This document shows, one piece after another, positions 27,928-36,777 of a stretch of DNA of 64,000 nt. Under the pieces are notes generated by a model, which worked only from the letters and a program-made list of their open reading frames with translations, was not told where the DNA came from and did not search any database. The translations under genes and the position numbers were made by a program. The stretch is from the NCBI GenBank assembly GCA_016715905.1, contig JADJXI010000003.1, positions 744,001 to 808,000 of the forward strand, written 5' to 3'. Origin of the DNA: Sphingobacteriaceae bacterium. GTDB lineage: Bacteria > Bacteroidota > Bacteroidia > B-17B0 > Aurantibacillaceae. Within the stretch, counting starts at the first letter, position 1, and the number at the start of each line of letters is the position of its first letter.

Positions 27928-29118
27928 TCACAGGTCATTGTAATCAATTAAGTCTTGCAGCGACTTAAATTTCAAATCTTCCGCTTTGCGTTTAGATTCA
28001 ATAGGAATTTGAAAATTGTTATTACTTACATTATCATCTCCTCCGCCAACGGTATTATTTAAATCAATGGCATCGTAAATATTCCGGTTTTTGTAATACG
28101 ATTTTGTTTTACCAAATTTAAATATTAATCCAAAATTGAAAAATAAGGTAGCAGCCGGAGCCTTTTCATAAAAATATTTACTGTACGGTAGCTTTGAATT
28201 TTTGTTATTGGCGTTATTTGAATAAAAGGTGATTTTATTTTTAGTACTAAAGCCCATAGCAAAATAAAAATCGAGCCAATGCTGAATTCTGCCGTCAACT
28301 CTCAGTCCGGTATTTACTTCGTACCGCGTAAAATGTACAGTTGATTCTGCTTTTAAGGTATACAAGGAATCAAAATTACTGAAGTTCCACATGCCGCCTT
28401 GTGGTTTGGTGTACAAGCTGAGTTGAACATATTCGTTTATTGGCATATTCAAACTCATGCTTCTAGGAAACTGAATGCTAAAGTGCGTTTTATCCAACTT
28501 ACCAAATCTGAATCCAACAAAAGGTAAATAAAAACGATTTCCCCACAGAAATGATTTGGTTAATCCTAATCGCCAATTAAATCGTTCGCTTTTGTTATGA
28601 CTGTAAATAAAAGTATTGGCCATTCTGAAATAAGATTTGGATTTAGGATCGCTGGCATCTCTCGTAACAAAAGGAGAAATATCAAAAAACCAAACGCCTT
28701 TTTTACCGGGATTTACAATTATTCTCGCACCTAAACTGGTTTTTAAAAGTTCATGATCATTTATGCCTTCAAATTGAGGTCTTAATGACATGCGATTGAA
28801 CGTTAACAGTAAATGCGTGTTTTTACTCACCATGCTGTCGCTGGTTCTGTGCTCAAAAGTGGCAAGCGGTGTATTTATATAAAGTATGCCTTGTTTTATG
28901 CCATAGGTTTTTAATCTTTCGCCAATGAGTTGGGTGGTATCATTTAAATCTTTGGTGGGCTTAGTGTATCCATCCAATAAAATTACCGTTTGAAAATAGT
29001 GTTTGGCTTTTTTAATTTTTAAGCTGTCGTATTTAGTTTGGGCATTCAGGTTTAACCCAAATAAAAAAAGAGTGCATACGGTTGTAAGCACTTGCCGTGT
29101 ATGTAAGTTCCTGCTCAC
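27928..29118 (-). CDS. Outer-membrane beta-barrel-like protein
   Basis: A 396-residue protein with a signal peptide ending LNAQ. Residues about 80-345 alternate polar and aromatic residues in strand-like blocks (HLLLTFNRMSLRPQF, RFNWRLGLTKSFLWG, NRFYLPFVGFRFGK), ending with AATLFFNFGLIFKFGK, typical of an outer-membrane barrel; it may belong to the DUF6268 group. A charged C-terminal tail of about 50 residues follows. It is the last gene of the sigma / anti-sigma / Spy-like operon, with a 4-base overlap to the Spy-like gene, so it may be a target or sensor of that stress response. Confidence 0.65.
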   Translation of the reverse strand: MSRNLHTRQVLTTVCTLFLFGLNLNAQTKYDSLKIKKAKHYFQTVILLDGYTKPTKDLNDTTQLIGERLKTYGIKQGILYINTPLATFEHRTSDSMVSKNTHLLLTFNRMSLRPQFEGINDHELLKTSLGARIIVNPGKKGVWFFDISPFVTRDASDPKSKSYFRMANTFIYSHNKSERFNWRLGLTKSFLWGNRFYLPFVGFRFGKLDKTHFSIQFPRSMSLNMPINEYVQLSLYTKPQGGMWNFSNFDSLYTLKAESTVHFTRYEVNTGLRVDGRIQHWLDFYFAMGFSTKNKITFYSNNANNKNSKLPYSKYFYEKAPAATLFFNFGLIFKFGKTKSYYKNRNIYDAIDLNNTVGGGDDNVSNNNFQIPIESKRKAEDLKFKSLQDLIDYNDL

Positions 29119-29540
29119 TCTTTTCCTTTTATGCTATCTAATACTTTTTGTTTAAATTCTTCTTCGGCAGCCCTCAGAATAATTATTTTTTTAGCTCCAA
29201 TAATCGTTTTTATTTTTTCGCTGTAAACGCTATGTAATTCGGCTTCGGCTTGTTTGGTTTTAATATCCAATTGGTATAATTCTTCAGCTTCCGTTTCACT
29301 TAAATTTTCAGGGGCTTTGCGAATATTTTTACGCAAGTTTCTGCGTAACGCCTTAACCTTATCGTTATACTCATTATATACCGGCCAAAATTTTTGCGAT
29401 TCATTTGCGCTAAGACTTAGTTTTTTATTGATAAAAGAAACGCGCATTTCTTCCACCTTATCTTTATTCCCCTGGGCGTTTAAATTACCCGAGTTAAAAT
29501 AAATTAGAAATATAAAAAGTATGTGTAAAATTTTACGCAT
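29115..29540 (-). CDS. Spy/CpxP-like periplasmic protein
   Basis: A 141-residue protein with a signal peptide ending LNAQ and an all-helical, highly charged mature part. KLSLSANESQKFWPVYNEY is the LTxxQ-like element of the Spy/CpxP fold, followed by VKALRRNLRKNIRK and a long helix. This family chaperones envelope proteins or senses metals and misfolding. It sits directly after the anti-sigma-like gene (stop and start overlap as TAATG), a common Bacteroidota arrangement in which the Spy-like protein may modulate the anti-sigma factor (inference). Confidence 0.75.
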   Translation of the reverse strand: MRKILHILFIFLIYFNSGNLNAQGNKDKVEEMRVSFINKKLSLSANESQKFWPVYNEYNDKVKALRRNLRKNIRKAPENLSETEAEELYQLDIKTKQAEAELHSVYSEKIKTIIGAKKIIILRAAEEEFKQKVLDSIKGKE

Positions 29541-30283
29541 TAAATTTCTTCGGGTAAATCGTCCATGTCAAATTCATCAATACTATCACCGGTACTTTTT
29601 GGAGCTGAATTATTTTCACCATTCAAACTTTCTTCCAGTTTTTTGGTGTCCACCACTTCGTATAAGCGCTCAGTTTCAATATTTTCTAAATTTTTATTTT
29701 TCATCAATTCACTTTTTTCAATGCAAGCTAATGAGGTGCATTCTTTGTCGCTAAAATTAAAGTATGAGGAAAAGAGCCAAACTCCTAAGCAAATAATGAA
29801 AAGTGCGGCAATAGCGGTGTAACGCACCGTGCTGCTGAATAAGGTAATGACTTTAGCTGATAGTAGCTTATCTTGAATTTGTTTTTGATTGGATTCAAAA
29901 TAATTTTCAGGAGTAACAAAGGGATTTATTTTTTCAATGGCATTTAAGTGTTCAAACGGCTGATCTTGCCCAACGCTTTCGAAGCTAACAGATAATTCAT
30001 CAAAATAATTTTCAGGCGTGGCAAAAATAACTTCTTTTTTTACGGCATGTAAATTCGGGTAAGCCAATAATTCATTCTTGATCTCCAGCTTTTCAAAATA
30101 ATTTTCGGGCACCGTAAATCCGTGATTGCCTTTTAAAGATGTTAAGTACGGATAAATTTTATGTTCATCTAACCATTCAATTTTATTCATTACCGAATTT
30201 GAAAACGTAGTAAAGTAATCGTCGGGCACATCAAATCCCTTCGAATTTTCTAAATTTTCATTATTTTCAGTATTCTTGCTCAT
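29540..30283 (-). CDS. Anti-sigma-like membrane protein with four PENYF motifs
   Basis: A 247-residue protein with a cytoplasmic N-terminal region, one membrane helix (about 153-175) and an acidic extracytoplasmic tail. The N-terminal region carries four copies of a nine-residue motif: GFDVPDDYF (16-24), GFTVPENYF (55-63), IFATPENYF (86-94) and PFVTPENYF (121-129). Position directly downstream of an ECF sigma gene and the topology fit an anti-sigma factor; no zinc HxxxCxxC motif is present. The repeated motif may dock onto the sigma factor. The role is inferred from context. Confidence 0.65.
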   Translation of the reverse strand: MSKNTENNENLENSKGFDVPDDYFTTFSNSVMNKIEWLDEHKIYPYLTSLKGNHGFTVPENYFEKLEIKNELLAYPNLHAVKKEVIFATPENYFDELSVSFESVGQDQPFEHLNAIEKINPFVTPENYFESNQKQIQDKLLSAKVITLFSSTVRYTAIAALFIICLGVWLFSSYFNFSDKECTSLACIEKSELMKNKNLENIETERLYEVVDTKKLEESLNGENNSAPKSTGDSIDEFDMDDLPEEI

Positions 30284-30316
30284 AGCATGGGTTTGACTAT
30301 GTAAATCGTTTAAGGT

Positions 30317-30865
30317 TTAACCGTTTATTAAATATTCTTCTATTTTTTTAGCCGCAATGTGATAACTGGCTTTGAGCGCACCTACCGAAGTTTCAAGTAT
30401 TTCCGACATTTTCTCATAAGGAGTTTCATCGTAATAACGCATATTAAAAACAATACGCTGTTTTTCGGGTAGTGTTAAAATGGCTTGTTGCAGTTTTAAT
30501 TGTATAGCATCACCCTTAAAATACTGATCACTCTCCAAATTTTTACTCAATTGATATTCAATTGGATGCAATGATGTGGTATTGCTTTTTTGTTTCTGTC
30601 TAAGATGGGTTAATGATTCATTGGTGGCTATTCTGTACATCCAGGTATACAATTGACTTTCTTCTCTGAAATTCTCCAAGCCTTTCCAAACTTTAATGAA
30701 AGTATTTTGCAATACATCATCGGCATCGTCATGGTCAATCACTATTTTACGGATATGCCAATACAAAGGCTTTTGATATTTGGCCATTAATTGTCCTAAT
30801 GCAGCATTTCGGGTTTTTTCATCCCGAAAAAGGGTTAATATTGATTTATCATCGGGTTGGGCCAC
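30317..30865 (-). CDS. ECF RNA polymerase sigma factor
   Basis: A 182-residue sigma-70 family protein with only regions 2 and 4. Region 2 includes DADDVLQNTFIKVWKGLENF (47-66) and TWMYRIATNESL; region 4 begins LTLPEKQRIVFNMRYYDETPY (about 131-151). It is the first gene of a four-gene operon with the anti-sigma-like, Spy-like and barrel proteins, so it probably drives an envelope-stress regulon and its own operon. The start is GTG at 30865. It is divergent from the small membrane protein gene at 30923. Confidence 0.9.
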   Translation of the reverse strand: MAQPDDKSILTLFRDEKTRNAALGQLMAKYQKPLYWHIRKIVIDHDDADDVLQNTFIKVWKGLENFREESQLYTWMYRIATNESLTHLRQKQKSNTTSLHPIEYQLSKNLESDQYFKGDAIQLKLQQAILTLPEKQRIVFNMRYYDETPYEKMSEILETSVGALKASYHIAAKKIEEYLING

Positions 30866-30904
30866 AAATTCTTTCTAATAAGACGTAAAAATAGCGTAAA
30901 AGTT

Positions 30905-30912
30905 TAATTTTG
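30905..30912 (+). promoter_or_regulatory. -7 box (TAATTTTG) of the small membrane protein gene
   Basis: A perfect TAnnTTTG 10 bases before the ATG at 30923. No clear -33 TTTG at the expected distance. Confidence 0.4.
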
Positions 30913-30922
30913 TCCGGGTATA

Positions 30923-31273
30923 ATGAGTCTTTTCGAGAAAATACGACGATTTGAAAGTATGCACATTGTTTTTTGGTTGATAAAAGACAGTTGCTGGATG
31001 ATGGAATGGAAATTAATGGGCGTGATTATGATTATACCCACACTTTTTTTGGCACTTTATTTAATATTTAAAACTCGTGCTTATAGGGATATTTACCTCA
31101 ATACAGCAATATTTTTCTGGATAAGCGCAAACTCCTATTGGATGACTATGGAATTTTATTTTAATAGTTTAAATAAAGATTTAGCGGCTATTCCATTTTT
31201 ACTGGGCTTTGTTTTCATTTTCATTTTTTATCTATCTAAGGGAAAAAAGAAGATGGTTGGTGAACAGGATTAA
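30923..31273 (+). CDS. Small membrane protein, function unknown
   Basis: A 116-residue protein with three predicted membrane helices (about 32-50, 60-77, 90-107) and a Lys-rich end. Trp, Phe and Met are abundant (ISANSYWMTMEFYF). I do not recognise the family. Its own -7 box and the good start support a real gene. It stands between a sigma operon and icmF with no evident link to either. Confidence 0.65.
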   Translation: MSLFEKIRRFESMHIVFWLIKDSCWMMEWKLMGVIMIIPTLFLALYLIFKTRAYRDIYLNTAIFFWISANSYWMTMEFYFNSLNKDLAAIPFLLGFVFIFIFYLSKGKKKMVGEQD

Positions 31274-31362
31274 ATACCAAAAGTCGGTTATATTTTTATT
31301 AGCTAACATTAGTTGTTTTAAGAGCTACAATTAATTAAATTTAGAGCTCAAATTTCACGTAC

Positions 31363-34300
31363 ATGATTGAAACTAAACCATACCAAACAAAAAATAAAGT
31401 GCGTATTGTTACTGCAGCAGCTTTATTTGACGGACACGATGCTGCTATTAATATTATGCGCAGAGTTTTACAAAGCACAGGCGCCGAAATTATTCATTTA
31501 GGACACGACCGAAGCGTGAAGGAGATTGTGGATTGCGCCATTCAGGAGGATGCAAATGCCATAGCCATTACCAGCTATCAAGGCGGACATAATGAGTATT
31601 TTAAATACATGCATGATTTGCTGAAAGAGGCGGGCTGCGGACATATCAAAATTTTTGGTGGCGGAGGCGGAACTATTTTGCCAGAAGAGATAGAAGAGCT
31701 GCACAAATACGGAATTACCCGCATTTATCATCCGGATGACGGAAGAGCTATGGGATTGCAAGGCATGATAAATGATGTGTTGATGAAAAGCGATTTTCCA
31801 ACTGGTGCTAATTTGAATGGGGAAGTAAATCATTTAAAAGAAAAAGATTATAAATCAATTGCCCGTTTAATTTCTGCAGCAGAAAATTTTAATGAAGAAA
31901 GCAAAGCGGTATTAGATAAAGTAAGAGAAGATGCTAAAAAATCAAAAACTCCGGTAATCGGTATTACAGGTACAGGCGGTTCAGGAAAATCATCTTTGGT
32001 AGATGAATTGGTTCGTCGATTTTTGATGGATTTTCCCGATAAAAAAATTGGCATCATATCGGTTGATCCCAGTAAAAGAAAAACCGGAGGAGCTTTGTTA
32101 GGCGATAGAATCCGCATGAACTCCATCAAAAATGAAAGAGTATATATGCGTTCATTAGCCACGCGTCAAAGTAATTTGGCTTTATCCAAACACGTGCAGG
32201 ATGCGGTTGATATTTTAAAGGTTTCTGAATTCGATTTGATTTTATTGGAAACAGCGGGAATAGGACAAAGCGATACTGAAATTATTGAGCATAGTAATTT
32301 AAGTTTGTATGTGATGACTCCGGAGTTTGGTGCTGCCACGCAATTGGAAAAAATCGATATGCTTGAATTTGCAGATCTGGTTGCCATAAATAAATTTGAT
32401 AAGCGAGGAGCCTTAGATGCTATTCGCGATGTGAAAAAACAATATAAGAGAAATCAGAATTTGTGGGAAGCGAAAGACGAAGATTTACCAATATACGGAA
32501 CTATTGCTTCGCAGTTTAATGATCCGGGAACAAATCGTTTGTATAAAGCGGTAATGGATAAATTGGTGGCTAAAACCAATTGTGATTTAAAATCTAATTT
32601 TGTGATTACGGATGAAATGAGTGAGAAAATTTACATCATTCCTCCTGGCCGCACTCGTTATTTATCTGAAATTTCAGAAAGTTCAAGAAATTACGATAAG
32701 TGGGTGGCTGAACAAAGTAAAGCTGCTGAAAATTTGCAAGGCATGCAAATTGCTATGCATTGTTTGAAGAATTCTAAAGTTGCAGATAAAGACCGCTTAC
32801 TAAAAGCTTTGGAGGAGGAAAAACAAAAAATTATTTTAGAATTAGATCCGAAAAACTTAAAAACGTTAGAAGGTTGGGAGGAGAAAAAGAAATTGTACAG
32901 CAATGAGTATTATGTATTCAAAGTTCGTGACAAGGAGTTGAAAATAAAAACGCATTACGAAAGTTTGTCTCACACTCAAGTTCCTAAAGTGGCATCGCCC
33001 AAGTATTCGGGTTGGTCAGATATTTTAACTTGGACATTGCGTGAAAACTTTCCGGGCGAATTTCCATACACATCCGGAATTTATCCATTTAAACGAGAAG
33101 GTGAAGATCCTACACGTATGTTTGCCGGAGAGGGCGGGCCTGAAAGAACCAATAAACGTTTTCACTATGTGAGTTTGGGTATGCCTGCTCATCGTTTAAG
33201 TACCGCTTTTGATTCGGTTACTCTTTATGGGAATGATCCCGATCATCGCCCTGATATTTACGGGAAGATTGGAAATTCAGGAGTGAGTGTTTGTTGTTTA
33301 GATGATGCGAAGAAATTGTATAGCGGATTTAATTTGGCCGACCCTAAAACATCCGTTTCAATGACCATTAACGGTCCGGCTGCAACCATTGCTGCATTTT
33401 TTATGAATGCTGCTATCGATCAACAATGCGAATTGTATATCAAAGAGAATAAGCTGGAAAAAGAAGTTGAGAAAAAGATCGAAGAAATTTATAAAAAGAA
33501 AGGCACTAAACGTCCAACATATAACGCACCTCAGTTACCCGAAGGAAATAATGGTTTGGGATTAATGTTATTGGGTGTTACCGGTGATATGGTACTGCCG
33601 GCAGATGTATATCAGAAAATAAAAACCAATACATTAGCACAGGTGCGTGGAACCGTGCAAGCTGATATTTTGAAAGAAGATCAGGCGCAAAACACCTGCA
33701 TATTCAGTACTGAATTTAGTTTACGGGTAATGGGTGATGTGCAACAGTATTTCATCAATAATAATGTCCGTAATTTTTATTCCGTTTCCATCAGTGGATA
33801 TCACATTGCCGAGGCCGGTGCTAATCCAATTTCTCAATTGGCATTTACTCTGTCTAATGGCTTTACATTTGTGGAATATTATTTAAGCAGAGGCATGAAC
33901 ATCAATGATTTTGCGCCAAACTTATCTTTCTTTTTCTCCAATGGTATTGATCCCGAATATAGTGTTATTGGAAGAGTAGCGCGTAGAATCTGGGCAAAGG
34001 CCATGAAAAATAAATACGGGGCAAACGAAAGAAGTCAAATGTTAAAGTATCACATTCAAACTTCCGGACGTTCATTACATGCGCAAGAAATTGACTTTAA
34101 TGATATTCGTACCACCTTACAAGCTTTATATGCCATTTATGATAATTGCAATTCATTACACACCAATGCCTACGACGAAGCAATTACTACACCAACAGAA
34201 GAGAGTGTTCGAAGAGCTATGGCTATTCAGTTAATTATTAATCGTGAATTAGGATTAGCTAAAAATGAAAACCCATTGCAAGGCGCGTTCATTATTGAAG

Positions 34301-34746
34301 AACTTACCGATTTAGTAGAAGAAGCCGTATTAACGGAGTTTGATAAGATAACGGAGCGTGGAGGTGTGTTAGGTGCTATGGAAACCATGTATCAGCGAAG
34401 CAAAATTCAAGAAGAAAGTTTGTATTATGAAACCTTAAAACACAATGGTGAATATCCTTTAATTGGAGTGAATACTTTTTTAAGTTCAAAAGGTAGTCCT
34501 ACTGTATTGCCTCGCGAGGTAATTCGTTCTACAACGGAAGAAAAAGAAGCGCAAATTGCTACTCGAAATAATTTATGGGCAGGAAATAAAGATAAGGGGG
34601 CTGAGGCATTAAAAAATTTACAGCAATTGGCTATTCACAATAAAAATTTATTTGATGGGTTAATGGAAGCCGTAAAATACTGTTCGCTTGGACAAATTAC
34701 CAATGCCTTGTTTGAAGTGGGCGGTCAGTACAGAAGGAACATGTAA
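31363..34746 (+). CDS. icmF: Fused isobutyryl-CoA mutase IcmF
   Basis: A 1127-residue adenosylcobalamin enzyme that interconverts isobutyryl-CoA and n-butyryl-CoA. Order of domains: B12-binding Rossmann domain (about 12-145, with the cobalt-ligand His25 in DGHDAA), a MeaB-like G-protein chaperone (Walker A GTGGSGKSS 203-211, NKFD 344-347), and the TIM-barrel substrate domain (about 540-1127). Substrate-pocket residues are F588 (PTRMFAG) and Q776 (DQAQNTCIF), where methylmalonyl-CoA mutase has Tyr and Arg, so this is IcmF and not a fused methylmalonyl-CoA mutase. It likely serves valine or branched-acyl metabolism. It needs B12, as does the CarH-like regulator near 57 kb. Confidence 0.95.
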   Translation: MIETKPYQTKNKVRIVTAAALFDGHDAAINIMRRVLQSTGAEIIHLGHDRSVKEIVDCAIQEDANAIAITSYQGGHNEYFKYMHDLLKEAGCGHIKIFGGGGGTILPEEIEELHKYGITRIYHPDDGRAMGLQGMINDVLMKSDFPTGANLNGEVNHLKEKDYKSIARLISAAENFNEESKAVLDKVREDAKKSKTPVIGITGTGGSGKSSLVDELVRRFLMDFPDKKIGIISVDPSKRKTGGALLGDRIRMNSIKNERVYMRSLATRQSNLALSKHVQDAVDILKVSEFDLILLETAGIGQSDTEIIEHSNLSLYVMTPEFGAATQLEKIDMLEFADLVAINKFDKRGALDAIRDVKKQYKRNQNLWEAKDEDLPIYGTIASQFNDPGTNRLYKAVMDKLVAKTNCDLKSNFVITDEMSEKIYIIPPGRTRYLSEISESSRNYDKWVAEQSKAAENLQGMQIAMHCLKNSKVADKDRLLKALEEEKQKIILELDPKNLKTLEGWEEKKKLYSNEYYVFKVRDKELKIKTHYESLSHTQVPKVASPKYSGWSDILTWTLRENFPGEFPYTSGIYPFKREGEDPTRMFAGEGGPERTNKRFHYVSLGMPAHRLSTAFDSVTLYGNDPDHRPDIYGKIGNSGVSVCCLDDAKKLYSGFNLADPKTSVSMTINGPAATIAAFFMNAAIDQQCELYIKENKLEKEVEKKIEEIYKKKGTKRPTYNAPQLPEGNNGLGLMLLGVTGDMVLPADVYQKIKTNTLAQVRGTVQADILKEDQAQNTCIFSTEFSLRVMGDVQQYFINNNVRNFYSVSISGYHIAEAGANPISQLAFTLSNGFTFVEYYLSRGMNINDFAPNLSFFFSNGIDPEYSVIGRVARRIWAKAMKNKYGANERSQMLKYHIQTSGRSLHAQEIDFNDIRTTLQALYAIYDNCNSLHTNAYDEAITTPTEESVRRAMAIQLIINRELGLAKNENPLQGAFIIEELTDLVEEAVLTEFDKITERGGVLGAMETMYQRSKIQEESLYYETLKHNGEYPLIGVNTFLSSKGSPTVLPREVIRSTTEEKEAQIATRNNLWAGNKDKGAEALKNLQQLAIHNKNLFDGLMEAVKYCSLGQITNALFEVGGQYRRNM

Positions 34747-34791
34747 TCATTTGGAAATTAGTATTAATCCCAATTGAAATAAATAAACCAC

Positions 34792-36726
34792 ATGAAAAAT
34801 TATTATTACCTAATTTTGGTAGGTTTATTGTTTAGTCAATTCTCACTAAAATCGCAATTGGATTTAATTCCGGATTCTATAGCCGGCAAATTGGATACTA
34901 TGTCCAATAAAAGAGCCGACGCTTTAATGATATCCAAAGCCTGGGGTTTTATGAGTATGAACCAGGGTGAAGCTATGAAATATGCCAAGGCGCATTATGA
35001 ATTAGGACTAAAAAGAAAAGATTCATTATTACTAGCCAATGCTAATGTTACCAAAGGAACGATATATCAAATAGTTGGTGATTATCCAAAATCAATTAAT
35101 GAGTTAATTTCAGCTGTTAAAATTTACGGTAAATTAAATGATAGTTTGCGTTTAGCTGTTGCTTTAAATAATTTAGGCAATACCTACAGATTTGTAGATG
35201 ATTTTGAAAAGGCTATCGAATGTCAGAACAAAGCCATGATTATCCGTATAGCTAAAAAAGATTCTGCAAGAATAAGAGGCAGCTATATGAATATTGCTGC
35301 CATTGAATTTAATAAGCATAATTTTAGTGCCGCCATTGCACTTATGCAAAAATCATTTCTTTATCCTTCCAAAGATAAATCAGAGAGATTTAGAGCCTAC
35401 ATAAATTATGCCGGCATATTAGGTGAAGCTCATCAGTTTGATACAGCTTTTTATTACTTGACGCTTTCCGAAAAATTAATTGATGATTCCGTTAAATGGG
35501 TAACTCATCAAAATACACTAGGTGGTTTACTTTTATTGCGAGGTGATTTCATCAAGGCTGAAAAACACTTGTTGAATGCTTTAAATTATTATGAGCGTTC
35601 AGAGGATCTTAATTCTTTAAGTGAATTATATGGTCAACTTTCCAAACTGTATAAGGATTCACGGAATTTCGACAAGGCCTTACGATTTAATGAACTGTAT
35701 CATGCCACCACAGATTCTCTAAACAATAATCAAAAAAACTTGCAAGTTGCGTTTTTAAATGCAGAGTTTGATTTAGGTCAGAAAGAAGCCGAAATCCATA
35801 CGCTTCAACAAAAGTCAGTGTTAGATGAAAAGGAAAAATCGAATATTCGCATAGTTCGGAATTCAGTTATTGTTGGTATTATCTTAACCCTTTTGCTTGT
35901 GGTTATCAGTTACAGGAAATCCATCGAGAGAAAAAAATTACTAGAAGAGATTGCGCAAAAAAATTCAGAGATTACTGATTCTATCAATTATGCCAAACAT
36001 ATTCAGAAATCCTTTTTGCCTTCGGAAGAAAAAGTGAAAAGTTCCTTTCTTTCTTCATTTATCTTATATCAACCTAAGGATATAGTTGCCGGCGATTTTT
36101 ATTGGCTGGAGGAGAATGAAAATAATATTTGGTTTGCCTTGGCTGATTGTACCGGACACGGAGTTCCGGGAGCTTTGGTTTCTGTGGTATGTTGCAATGC
36201 CTTAAACAGAGCAATTGGGGAATTTGGTTTGGAAAAACCCGGAGAAATATTAGATCAGGCCAGGAAAATTGTAGTGAAAAGATTTTCTTCAAACAATAAT
36301 GCGGTAAAAGATGGAATGGATATTACTTTAATACGTATAGAAAAAAAATATCGGAATGCTGAGGTTAAAAAAATTCAATATGCGGGCGCCAATAATTCAT
36401 TATATCTATACACCAACGGAGAAATTCAGAAAATACCCGCCAATAAACAGCCCATTGGTTATGTAGAAAATCCCATTCCGTTTGGTACTAAAGAAATTAA
36501 AATAACTAAAAATGACACTTTGTATTTATTTACCGATGGTTACGCAGATCAGTTTGGTGGCCAAAATGGAAAAAAATTTAAATACAAACAATTGCTCAAA
36601 TTGATTCAGGAAATTGCGGAGAAACCTTTAAACGAACAAAATGATATTTTATTAAAAACATTTAAAAATTGGCAGGGCTCTTTAGAACAAGTTGATGATA
36701 TTTGTTTAGCCGGTGTAAAAATTTAA
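34792..36726 (+). CDS. TPR - membrane helix - PP2C (SpoIIE) phosphatase, first copy
   Basis: A 644-residue signal protein with a signal peptide, periplasmic TPR repeats (about 40-320), one membrane helix (about 353-375), a coiled coil with the signature DSINYAKHIQ, and a cytoplasmic SpoIIE/PP2C Ser/Thr phosphatase domain (about 410-644). Metal-site residues are visible: DIVAGDFYW, ADCTGHGVPGAL, LFTDGYADQFGG and VDDIC at the end. Such proteins usually dephosphorylate anti-sigma-factor antagonists in partner-switching systems. No antagonist or kinase is adjacent. It is 45 bases downstream of icmF and 51 bases upstream of its paralogue. Confidence 0.88.
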   Translation: MKNYYYLILVGLLFSQFSLKSQLDLIPDSIAGKLDTMSNKRADALMISKAWGFMSMNQGEAMKYAKAHYELGLKRKDSLLLANANVTKGTIYQIVGDYPKSINELISAVKIYGKLNDSLRLAVALNNLGNTYRFVDDFEKAIECQNKAMIIRIAKKDSARIRGSYMNIAAIEFNKHNFSAAIALMQKSFLYPSKDKSERFRAYINYAGILGEAHQFDTAFYYLTLSEKLIDDSVKWVTHQNTLGGLLLLRGDFIKAEKHLLNALNYYERSEDLNSLSELYGQLSKLYKDSRNFDKALRFNELYHATTDSLNNNQKNLQVAFLNAEFDLGQKEAEIHTLQQKSVLDEKEKSNIRIVRNSVIVGIILTLLLVVISYRKSIERKKLLEEIAQKNSEITDSINYAKHIQKSFLPSEEKVKSSFLSSFILYQPKDIVAGDFYWLEENENNIWFALADCTGHGVPGALVSVVCCNALNRAIGEFGLEKPGEILDQARKIVVKRFSSNNNAVKDGMDITLIRIEKKYRNAEVKKIQYAGANNSLYLYTNGEIQKIPANKQPIGYVENPIPFGTKEIKITKNDTLYLFTDGYADQFGGQNGKKFKYKQLLKLIQEIAEKPLNEQNDILLKTFKNWQGSLEQVDDICLAGVKI

Positions 36727-36777
36727 TTTCATTTTTTTAATTTTCCATTTACCTTTTTTATAATTAAATTCGTAAGG

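Noticed and set aside
31363..34746. Methylmalonyl-CoA mutase fused to its chaperone
   Set aside because: The substrate pocket has Phe588 and Gln776 instead of Tyr and Arg, and the domain order is that of IcmF.
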